The translations under genes and the position numbers were made by a program. Of a stretch of DNA of 20,142 nucleotides, positions 8,621 to 15,700 are shown one piece after another (the stretch's first letter is position 1; the number at the start of each line of letters is the position of its first letter). This stretch comes from an uncultured Oscillospiraceae bacterium (GTDB lineage Bacteria > Bacillota > Clostridia > Oscillospirales > Oscillospiraceae). The stretch is taken from assembly GCA_910588045.1 (NCBI GenBank), contig CAJUPS010000065.1, positions 1-20,142 of the forward strand. The letters are read 5' to 3'. The notes below the pieces were generated by a model. That model was not told the origin of the DNA. It searched no databases and was given only the letters and a program-made list of their open reading frames with translations.

Positions 8621-9358
8621 ATGGAGCAGCTCCAGATAGCGGTCTGCGAGGACGACCGGGCCGATATGCAGCGCCTGTGCGGTCTGATCGAGACCAACGG
8701 CGTGCCCGCCAGCGTCAGCGTGTTTGCCAACGGGGAGGAATTTCTTACGGCCTGTCAGCCGGACCGGTTCGATCTGATCTTCATGGACATCTATCTGGAT
8801 GGGCTGAACGGCGTGGAAGCAGTGCGGCGGGTCCGCGAGGCGGACCGGGAGGTCCCCGTGGCGTTCACCACGACCAGCGGGGACTTCGCTCTGGACGGCT
8901 ACCGTCTGCGGGTGGAGAAGTACATCGAAAAGCCCGTTCCCCAGGGGGACGTGGATGAGATCATCACCCTGGCCCTGCATAAAAAGGCGGAGCGGCACAG
9001 GGATAGGATCGTGTGGGGCAGGCGGGAGCCCATCGAGTTCTCCGCCTCCCGCCTGCGCTATGTGGAGCAGAAGGAGCACTCCCTGTCGTTCTACCTGACC
9101 GGCGGACAGGTGTGGAGGCGGAAGGGGAAGCTGGACGACCTGGAGCCGCTGCTGGCGGCGTACCCCTTTTTCCGCTGTCACAAGAGCTATCTGGTCAATC
9201 TGGCCTTCATCCAGGGCATCGACCGGGAGCGGATGGTGTTCCAGATGCGGGAGGGCGGCAGCGCGTACATCCGCCGGGAGACGTTTTACCGGGCCAGGAG
9301 CGCGTGGGAGAACTGGCTGTTCTCCGCGGCGCGGAGGGAGGAGGACGGAAATGGATAA
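8621..9358 (+). CDS. LytTR-family two-component response regulator
   Basis: This 245-residue cytoplasmic transcription factor has a receiver domain (about 1-120) with acidic pair Asp11-Asp12, phospho-acceptor Asp56 in LIFMDIYLDG, the Thr region at 83-85 and Lys104 in YIEKP. A LytTR DNA-binding domain follows (about 135-235), recognisable by SASRLRYVEQKEHSLSFYL, LLAAYPFFRCHKSYLVNL and a closing RR segment. It is the AgrA/LytR/ComE class, which usually controls surface, secretion, competence or bacteriocin genes. The start is supported by GGGGAGG eight bases upstream; a TTG six bases earlier is too close to that site. Its end overlaps the kinase start by eight bases, so the two are co-translated. 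The divergent SLH protein gene is an obvious possible target. Confidence 0.92.
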   Translation: MEQLQIAVCEDDRADMQRLCGLIETNGVPASVSVFANGEEFLTACQPDRFDLIFMDIYLDGLNGVEAVRRVREADREVPVAFTTTSGDFALDGYRLRVEKYIEKPVPQGDVDEIITLALHKKAERHRDRIVWGRREPIEFSASRLRYVEQKEHSLSFYLTGGQVWRRKGKLDDLEPLLAAYPFFRCHKSYLVNLAFIQGIDRERMVFQMREGGSAYIRRETFYRARSAWENWLFSAARREEDGNG

Positions 9359-11126
9359 GAGGACGGTCCTGCCGCCCCTATGCCTTGCGGCGCTGATGGC
9401 GGTCCTGTTTGCTGTGGCCCTCTCGTTCCGGGCGGACCGACGGCCGCCGCCCGGCGTGGAGAGCCTGTCCCAGTGGCAGATGGAGGGGGAAGCGGTCTCC
9501 CTGCCGCTGACGGTGGGGTCGCTCCCGGCCCGGACGCCCCTCGTGCTGACGGCAACGCTCCATCCGAAGGAGGGGGACTACCTCTATGTCAAAACCGTGT
9601 ATGCCCCCCTGCGGCTCTACGTCGACGGCGTGCTGCTCTTCGAGTACGGACAGCCGGGGAGCTACCCGGATTTCCTCATTGACCCGCCCACCAAGACGGC
9701 GCTGGTCCCCCTGCCGGACGCGGAGGGGACGGTGACGCTGCGGATGGAGTACGCCTCCCCGGCGCAGAGGAGCTCCATCACGCTCCATCCGGTGCTGGTG
9801 GGCAGCAGCGCGGCGGTCCTGATGGAGCTGATCGGGCAGATGGGCTTTTCCCTGTTCTTCGCCTTTGTGCTGGTGGCCCTGGGGCTGCTCCTGTTCCTGG
9901 TGGCCCTGGTGGTGACCCGGTTTGAGGCGGCGGGGGCGGCGCTTTTCTGGCTGGGTCTGTTCTGCGTGTGCGTGGGCTGCTGGGTGCTGGGGGAGTGCAA
10001 CCTGACGGGGGTGCTCGTCGATGCGCCGGTGATCCTCTATCTGATGGCCTTCCTGGGCCTGTTCACGCTGGCAATCCCCATGCTGAAATTCGGCTGCATG
10101 GTGCTGGGTCTGCGGCGGGACAGCCGCCGCCTGCTCCATGGGATGGCCCTGACGCTGGAGATATGTACCGGCGCGGCCATAGTCTTGCAGCTGCTTGGCG
10201 TCGCCGCCTTTTCAAAGACCATGTATCTGTTCCATGTGGTCGTGCCGCTGTCGCTGTGCGTGTTTGCGGTGGTGCTGATGCGGGAGAGCGTGTGGGATCA
10301 GAACCGTATGGCGCGGCGGTTTTTGGTGCCAACGGCGGCGCTGGCGATGTTCGCGCTGCTGGAGGTGGGCAACTACTATCTGTTCCACCTCCCGGTGCAG
10401 AAGTCCTTTTTCTTCCAGGTGGGCGTGTTGGTGTTCGCGGTGGTGGCCGGGGTTGTCTGCGGCTATTTTGTGCGGGACGCCTTCCAGCTCCGGGCGCAGA
10501 ACGGCATGATGCAGCGCCAGGTGGAAATCCAGAGGGAACAGTACCGGCTTCTGCTGGAGGCAGAGGAGCACCGGAGAGAGCTGCGCCACAGCGTGAAGCA
10601 CCATCTGGCCGCCATACGGGTCCTGCTGGTCCAGCAGGAGAGGGAGGCGGCGCTGGCGGATTTGAACACCATGCTGGACGAGCTCTCCGCGGATGTGACC
10701 GGCAGGCTGTGTGACAACCCGCTGGTCAACGCAACCGCGATGCACTACCAGGCGATGGCGCGGCAGGCGGGAGCGGTGGCCGACATCCTTCTGGATATTC
10801 CGGAGGATACCGGGCGTGTTCCGGATAGCGAGCTGTGCGTGATTGTCGGGGACCTGCTGGAGAACGCCGTCATTGCCTGCCGGGGCGTGGAAAAGCCCTT
10901 TATCAAAATGCGGAGCCGGTGTGCGGACGGACTTCTGACCGTGACGCTGGACAACAGCTATTCCCGCGTCCAGCAGAATGCGGACGGGAGCTTCCAATCC
11001 ACCCGGGAGGGTGGCGGGCTGGGACTGCGGGCCATCGCCGCCCTGGTGGAAAAGCACGGCGGCGGGAGCCACTTCGAGGCGAAAGACGGGGTGTTCTACT
11101 CCTCGGTTTACCTGCGGCTGTGGTAG
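9351..11126 (+). CDS. membrane sensor histidine kinase, GHKL type, with 7TMR-DISM-like sensor
   Basis: This 591-residue kinase is the partner of the overlapping response regulator. One N-terminal membrane helix (about 8-26) is followed by an extracellular beta-rich domain of about 125 residues resembling the jelly-roll ligand-binding domain of 7TMR-DISM receptors. About seven hydrophobic helices follow (roughly 160-385), then a coiled-coil and phospho-acceptor segment with His413 in ELRHSVKHHL. The C-terminal GHKL ATPase has its N-box at Asn505 (LLENAV) and G-box GGGLGLRAI from 554. The residue after the acceptor His is Ser414, where this kinase class normally has Asp (RHD). The sensor layout suggests it detects an extracellular small ligand, possibly a carbohydrate or peptide; the signal itself is not readable. 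Confidence 0.9.
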   Translation: MDKRTVLPPLCLAALMAVLFAVALSFRADRRPPPGVESLSQWQMEGEAVSLPLTVGSLPARTPLVLTATLHPKEGDYLYVKTVYAPLRLYVDGVLLFEYGQPGSYPDFLIDPPTKTALVPLPDAEGTVTLRMEYASPAQRSSITLHPVLVGSSAAVLMELIGQMGFSLFFAFVLVALGLLLFLVALVVTRFEAAGAALFWLGLFCVCVGCWVLGECNLTGVLVDAPVILYLMAFLGLFTLAIPMLKFGCMVLGLRRDSRRLLHGMALTLEICTGAAIVLQLLGVAAFSKTMYLFHVVVPLSLCVFAVVLMRESVWDQNRMARRFLVPTAALAMFALLEVGNYYLFHLPVQKSFFFQVGVLVFAVVAGVVCGYFVRDAFQLRAQNGMMQRQVEIQREQYRLLLEAEEHRRELRHSVKHHLAAIRVLLVQQEREAALADLNTMLDELSADVTGRLCDNPLVNATAMHYQAMARQAGAVADILLDIPEDTGRVPDSELCVIVGDLLENAVIACRGVEKPFIKMRSRCADGLLTVTLDNSYSRVQQNADGSFQSTREGGGLGLRAIAALVEKHGGGSHFEAKDGVFYSSVYLRLW

Positions 11127-11204
11127 TGCGGCATCAGGGGGGGACTTTTTCTGTTCAGCCTGTTCTTATTTTTGTACATTCCGCCGTTGCACGAAAGATG
11201 GAAA

Positions 11205-11254
11205 CTTTTTGCCGGTACACACGTAGTGTGTACCGCTTTTTGTCGGTAACACTC
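11205..11254. repeat. direct repeat upstream of the tail-fibre-like gene
   Basis: CTTTTTGCCGGTACACAC (from 11205) recurs as CTTTTTGTCGGTAACACTC (from 11236), 31 bp apart, about three helical turns. The first copy overlaps the terminator hairpin. It could be a regulator site or a small duplication. Confidence 0.45.
11213..11241 (+). terminator. intrinsic terminator of the two-component operon
   Basis: A perfect 10-bp stem (11213-11222 with 11226-11235) with a GTA loop is followed by T5 at 11237-11241. The stem is only moderately G/C-rich, and the same palindrome could serve as an operator for the downstream gene. Confidence 0.7.
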
Positions 11255-11274
11255 AACAAAAAGGAGAACTTTGG

Positions 11275-12288
11275 ATGAACTACACAGAAAACTTTCACCT
11301 GCCCCAGTGGGTCGAGTCCGACCGGATTATGATGGAGGACTTTAATCGGATGTGTGAGGAGATTGAGAAGGGGCTCAACAGAAGCAGCCAGGCGGCGGAG
11401 AGAGGCTTGGACCGGCTGTGTCGGCTGGCGTATAACCACTACTGCATGGTACAGAGCTTGAAGAATCCGCCCCATCAGACCGGCTTGTTTCAGCAGGACC
11501 CTGCAAAAGATCCGACCGGCATCGGGGGAACGGCGGTCTATTGGGAGGGCTTGCGCTTTGCAGGAAAAGCGGAGACGCCGCTGACCAATGAAATCCTGGC
11601 GAGCTGCCTTCACAAGCTTTCGGATATGGTCGTCCACAAGAATCAGAGTGCAAAAAACTCGGCCTATACTGCCACCTTTCAGCCACCTGCTTCGGGCATC
11701 CTACAGAATTTTGCACTGACGGGACAATATTCGGACAATGCGCTGCGGGATGTTCTCCCCTTCCGGCTGACGCTGACCAATCAGGATACTGGCCGGGTGG
11801 AAAAGACGCTGGACAGGGAGCTGATCTACAGCGCCAGCGGTAACGTGACCTTTACCACCCATTTTAACGACGCTATCCCCTTTATGGGCGGCGTGAACTA
11901 TCTCATCACAATTGAGCCGAAAGCGGCGAACAGCAATCTGACCGTTGCTCTCGCCATTACGCAGGATACCACTTCCACAACACTTTCCAATGACGGCATC
12001 ATCACTGCGGATCACACCTTCCGGGAACCGGAGGACAGCAGCGGCGGCATAATGATCCTGCGGTGTGCGCTCTATGGGACAGGAGGGGAGTTGTCCTTCC
12101 GCTGGGACGGCGTGGAACGGACGCCGGACATCACCCGAAGCATTCAGGCCGGAGATGGGAGGATCATCCAGGAGCTGATCTACCGGAGGGAGGATGTCGT
12201 TCCGGCGGATTCCCGGCTGTCGCTCCGGTTTGAGAGCGCTGTGGGAGGGAGCTTCCTGTTCTACGACTGGGGGGCGGTGCTCTTCTGA
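11275..12288 (+). CDS. phage tail-fibre / appendage-like protein, orphan
   Basis: This 337-residue protein has no signal peptide. Its N-terminus (FHLPQWVESDRIMMEDFNRM, then a helical segment to about residue 60) resembles the start of tail-fibre or appendage proteins in Clostridia phages, from my memory of such sequences. The rest is beta-rich with Thr/Asn/Gly-rich strands, compatible with a jelly-roll or receptor-binding tip. AAGGAG eight bases upstream supports the ATG. No portal, capsid, tape-measure or lysis gene is nearby, so it is not in an obvious prophage. It sits between the two-component operon and a strong terminator; read-through from the operon or an unseen promoter must express it. 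A host-encoded surface, adhesion or contractile-particle role is possible. The gene call is secure, the function is not. Confidence 0.85.
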   Translation: MNYTENFHLPQWVESDRIMMEDFNRMCEEIEKGLNRSSQAAERGLDRLCRLAYNHYCMVQSLKNPPHQTGLFQQDPAKDPTGIGGTAVYWEGLRFAGKAETPLTNEILASCLHKLSDMVVHKNQSAKNSAYTATFQPPASGILQNFALTGQYSDNALRDVLPFRLTLTNQDTGRVEKTLDRELIYSASGNVTFTTHFNDAIPFMGGVNYLITIEPKAANSNLTVALAITQDTTSTTLSNDGIITADHTFREPEDSSGGIMILRCALYGTGGELSFRWDGVERTPDITRSIQAGDGRIIQELIYRREDVVPADSRLSLRFESAVGGSFLFYDWGAVLF

Positions 12289-12296
12289 TTTGATAT

Positions 12297-12333
12297 GGAA
12301 AGCCCCCAAGAGCGCGGCTCTTGGGGGCTTTCC
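12297..12333. terminator. strong bidirectional hairpin terminator
   Basis: A perfect 17-bp stem (12297-12313 with 12317-12333) with a GCG loop lies eight bases after the tail-fibre-like gene. It has short T-runs on each side, so termination on either strand is plausible. It insulates the small-peptide locus from the left. Confidence 0.75.
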
Positions 12334-12346
12334 AGGTTGGAAATGA

Positions 12347-12375
12347 TTGACAAAAAGAGACGAATCGTGTAGAAT
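12347..12375 (+). promoter_or_regulatory. promoter of the 27-codon ORF RNA
   Basis: TTGACA (12347-12352) and TAGAAT (12370-12375) are 17 bp apart. The expected start near 12381-12383 coincides with a 5-bp hairpin capped by a cUUCGg tetraloop (12381-12394), so the RNA's 5' end would be structured. Confidence 0.8.
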
Positions 12376-12473
12376 AATGATGTCCTTCGGGATAGGTGCC
12401 GCTCTGGCGATGGTCGGGCGGAGTCCTGGGGCGCTGCATAACGGTATGCCAATAGGTAGGCGGCTGGCTGATT

Positions 12474-12487
12474 CCTCCAAAAGGAGG
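12474..12487 (+). promoter_or_regulatory. Shine-Dalgarno sequestering hairpin
   Basis: CCTCC (12474-12478), an AAAA loop and GGAGG (12483-12487) form a hairpin that hides the very strong ribosome site GGAGGTGA, which lies seven bases before the ATG at 12495. Translation would be low unless the hairpin is opened. Confidence 0.65.
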
Positions 12488-12494
12488 TGAAGCC

Positions 12495-12578
12495 ATGTCC
12501 ATCAACGTAACCATTCGTTGGCGCGGGTACATCTTCATGTTTCGCGTAACAAGGGACAACCGCCACCCCGCACGGTGA
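12495..12578 (+). CDS. 27-residue basic peptide, candidate type I toxin or antisense-controlled peptide
   Basis: I do not recognise this peptide. It begins MSINVTIRWRGYIFMF and has six Arg and no Lys, Cys, Glu or Gln. Hydrophobic and polar residues alternate (Ile3, Val5, Ile7, Trp9 against Asn4, Thr6, Arg8, Arg10), then Gly11-Tyr12 and a second alternating stretch to Arg20. That suggests an amphipathic beta-hairpin rather than the single transmembrane helix of most known type I toxins. The case for translation is the near-perfect GGAGGTGA at the right spacing, its own consensus promoter and its own terminator. The start is unambiguous. Regulation appears to be by ribosome-site sequestration, 5'-3' long-range pairing and an antisense RNA. 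Alternatives are a leader peptide or a non-translated structured RNA. Confidence 0.6.
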   Translation: MSINVTIRWRGYIFMFRVTRDNRHPAR

Positions 12579-12651
12579 CGGCTGTCTGTAATACGCAGAT
12601 AACCCTATAAACCGAGCCAGCCGCTTATCGCAGCGCCCTGAATCTGCTTAT

Positions 12652-12680
12652 AGTATACCCGGCTGGAGTTGATTTGTCAA
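12652..12680 (-). promoter_or_regulatory. consensus antisense promoter TTGACA-N17-TATACT
   Basis: On the minus strand TTGACA (12675-12680) and TATACT (12652-12657) are 17 bp apart, one of the best promoter matches in the window. It lies inside the terminator of the plus-strand RNA and points at the small ORF. No protein gene of credible quality follows it before 12297. Confidence 0.75.
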
Positions 12681-12697
12681 GTCTGGCCGGATTTTTT
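12659..12697 (+). terminator. intrinsic terminator of the small-ORF RNA
   Basis: A 14-bp stem (12659-12672 with 12677-12690; two G-U pairs and one mismatch) with a 4-nt loop is followed by T6 at 12692-12697. The wobble pairs form only in the plus-strand RNA, which supports that direction. The stem bases double as the antisense promoter's -35 and spacer. Confidence 0.75.
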
Positions 12698-12703
12698 GAT
12701 GGG

Positions 12704-12738
12704 AAAAAGACCCCCAAGGGCCGAGGCCCTTGGGGGTC
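12704..12738 (-). terminator. intrinsic terminator of the S-layer gene
   Basis: A perfect 14-bp G/C-rich stem (12709-12722 with 12725-12738) is followed on the minus strand by T5 (12704-12708), 45 bp after the S-layer stop codon. Confidence 0.9.
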
Positions 12739-12782
12739 GATGCTATGGATTAACCTTGAAGATTTATGCCGCTGATCAATAA

Positions 12783-15700
12783 TCAGGGTACCAGAACGCT
12801 GATCTCAACATCCCCAGAAATACCATTCAGCAGATAGTACCAGCAGTTAGGCTGAGGATTTGTAACGCTGTGAGGTCCAGTTAGAGTTCCCTTGGTGGGA
12901 TCAGTAACTGTGATCGTAGGAGCGTTTTGGTAGTTGCCGTTGACGATTACATAAATCGGAGTCCCTGCAGCAACGCCCTCAAGAGCAGATACGGCAGTAT
13001 CGGAAGTGAAGGTTACAGGAGTGTTATTGCCATAGCTTCCAGTGCTGACGGTGATCTGACCTTTCCACTCTGTAGGATCAGCAGCGACTGCAGTTACTGC
13101 TGTGACATCATACAGGGTAACATAATCCTTGGTAGTGACGCTGACGGTCACATTCAGACCAGCGCAGGCAGTGGTGAGGGTCACAGTTCCAGCGGCTGCA
13201 TCGACGGTGTAATGCGTACCCTCGGTCATTGTCACGGCAGCGCCGTTGGCATTGGTCGCGGTAACGGTGACGGTGTCAATCATCTTGCCGCCAGCAATAG
13301 TCGGCTGAATTACAGTAGCGCCATAAGCCTTAGCAGTGGCGGAGTCATTGTCCCAAGCGGTGCTACTGACTACGCCGGAGCCCCAAGAGGTAATCCCTGT
13401 CACGTTAGCATCGCCACTGACTGTGATGTTGGTCGCCTTAGCCAGAATTTCGACATCCACGGTGACGTTCTCATCAGGCATCTCGAAACTGGTGGTGAAG
13501 CTGGTACCGCCGTAGCTCGGAGACACGGTGGGATTCGCATAGATCACACGGTTAGGAGCAGCGGTGCCAGTCTTATAGACGGTTACAACGAGGTCTTGGG
13601 TGTCACTGTCATAAGGCTTATCCAGAGTCACAACCAGATCGACGTTCTTGCTGCCGTTTCCGTAGCGGGCGGTAGTGGTAGCAGCAGAAGCCAGCGCCGT
13701 ACCGTTCACACTGACACCAGAAACACCGGCAACAGAGGGGGTGGGAGGGGTGTAGGTCCCGCCGGTGATGGTGTAGTTGGCCCAGGCATAGGTGATGGTG
13801 ATTTCAATCTTGTCCACAGTGCTAGTAGTAATTGCGTAGGACGCAGCCTTGAAACCATTCGCATCAGTAGCAACTGTGTTGGCACCACTCGTAGTCGTGG
13901 TGGTCGAGTTATCGGACAATGTCGCAGAGAGGGTGCCATTTGCAGTAGGAGCCTCGATCTTGGTAGCCATCAGACCCTTAGGCGTGATACCTGTATTGCC
14001 CTTGGTAAGCAGGTCGGCAATGGTGACAGTATTGCCCTGCTTGATAGTAGCCAAGGTCTTATCAGCAACGGCGGGATAATCGTTGGGAACCACGTACTTA
14101 ACAACGACCTTGCAATCATCGCCAGCAGCGGGAGTCTTGCGCTGGTCGGCAAGAATCTGATCATACAGACCGCCAGCAACCTTCAGGAAGGGAGAAGTAG
14201 CAGTCCACAGAGGATAGTTTGCCGCAGTGGTGGTGGGATTGCCAAGATCAACAATGTACGCAGAGCTGATCCAGTTGGCATCAGTGGGCTTGCCGCCCTG
14301 GATAATAACCCTATCGCCAGCCAGGACCTGATCGCTGGTCACCTTGCTGTAACGGAGCTTGTTAGCCTCGTTGTAGTCATTGGTGCTGCCCAGCTCGCGG
14401 TCATTGGTAATGCTGTAAACATTATCACTGACAGACACAGAGTATTCTGTGTTAACAAGGGCGCCAAGGGCGTTCGTGGTCGGAACGTTGACGGTGATAT
14501 AGCCGCCCAGTTCAGCATTGAGGTTTACGCGGGTAACGGTACCAACGCGGATGCCGTAATCAGCATAAGCCTTGCCGGTCTCGGGGATAGCCGTGATCTT
14601 GCGGGCGGTCATCTGACCATCCGTCACGTCACTGCCGTTCCAGACCTGATAGAACTTGTAGCCGGAGAAGTCGCCAAAGCTGCCGCGGTCAGCGCCCCAG
14701 GTCAGAGGAGCGGGAACCAGGTCGACTTCGGGACCGCCAGTCACGTTGCTCAGGGTCTTGAGCAGCTGGGTGTCGCCAGTGGTACGGCTCTGGTTGTAGT
14801 AGGCCAGGGCAACACTGGTGCGAGTGTCGTCATTCCAGTTCTGCACCTCGTAGACGATGACGTCGGCAACCCAGTAGGGAGCGGCAGCATTGTCGGCGGA
14901 GGTATCGCGGGCCACGGCGTAAGCGGCGTGGATGTTGTTCTCCGCAGTCAGAGCAGGCATGTTGACGTAGTCCTTGAAGTAGTGGACGCCGCCGTCGTAA
15001 ACAATGTAGAACTCGGTCTCATGAGTGGCGTTGACGAACCTGTTACCATAATCGCCGTAGTTGGCGTTGACGGTATACATGGTCTGATCCGCAACCACGG
15101 GAGCGGTGGACAGCTGGACATACTCAACAGCGTAACGCACCTGGCCGTTGGGGAAGGTCCGCAGATTGCCGTTGCTGTCCAGAGCCAGCTGAGCGGCGCC
15201 AGTCACGGTAGCAGTATTATCGTTGATGTTGACAATACCAACGTTGGTGTAGCTGGTGACATTCTGCTGTGCGGCATTATTGATCCCGATGTTCTGGGTA
15301 CCGTACTTGAACTCCTGGCTGATCACACCATTGCTGGTGGTGCCGGGCACGATGCCTGCACGGACGATCTGACGCCAAGCAGGCCAGAAGCTATAGTTAC
15401 CGGTATTGGCAAAGCTGGGAGTAGCACGGACGGGGCCGCAACCAGTGCGGGTCACGCCAAGGTGGGCAATGGCGGGCTGCAGCCAGTTGTTGTAGCTGTA
15501 GGTCCCGACCACACTGCTGGACAGGGTCCAGGGGGCAAGGGCAATGAACTCACTGGTGCTGCCATTGCTCAGGGTATACTCGGCAGTATCAGCGTCGCCA
15601 GCAGTCAGCTCAACGGTCATCGGAGTGTTGCGGACAATATTGCCGTTGAAGTTATTGTTGGCATAAATCTCAGTAATCAGAGCGTACTGCGTGCCGCCGG

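Larger units (their letters stand above)
12429..12638. repeat. long-range inverted repeat enclosing the small ORF
   Basis: GGGCGCTGC (12429-12437) pairs perfectly with GCAGCGCCC (12630-12638), extended by ATAA with TTAT past one bulge. GCGGCTGGCT (12460-12469) pairs perfectly with AGCCAGCCGC (12615-12624). In the plus-strand RNA this closes the 5' leader onto the 3' end around the ORF, as in translationally inert type I toxin messages. Confidence 0.7.
12334..12645 (-). ncRNA. candidate antisense RNA to the small ORF
   Basis: A consensus minus-strand promoter (12652-12680) would start an RNA near 12645 running back across the whole 27-codon ORF. A hairpin complementary to about 12555-12587 is fully paired in this RNA (13 bp with two G-U pairs) but has two A-C mismatches in the plus-strand RNA. 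That suggests selection for structure on the minus strand. No clear internal terminator was found. The bidirectional hairpin at 12297-12333 is the nearest stop, so the left end given here is a guess. Confidence 0.45.

Noticed and set aside
11275..12288. Part of an integrated prophage
   Set aside because: No integrase, capsid, portal, tape-measure, holin or lysin gene lies in the window, so only an isolated fibre-like gene can be supported.
12164..12566. Minus-strand open frames of 101 and 131 codons over the small-peptide locus
   Set aside because: They cross two terminators and the end of the tail-fibre-like gene, lack ribosome sites and resemble nothing known. The antisense RNA reading explains the promoter better.
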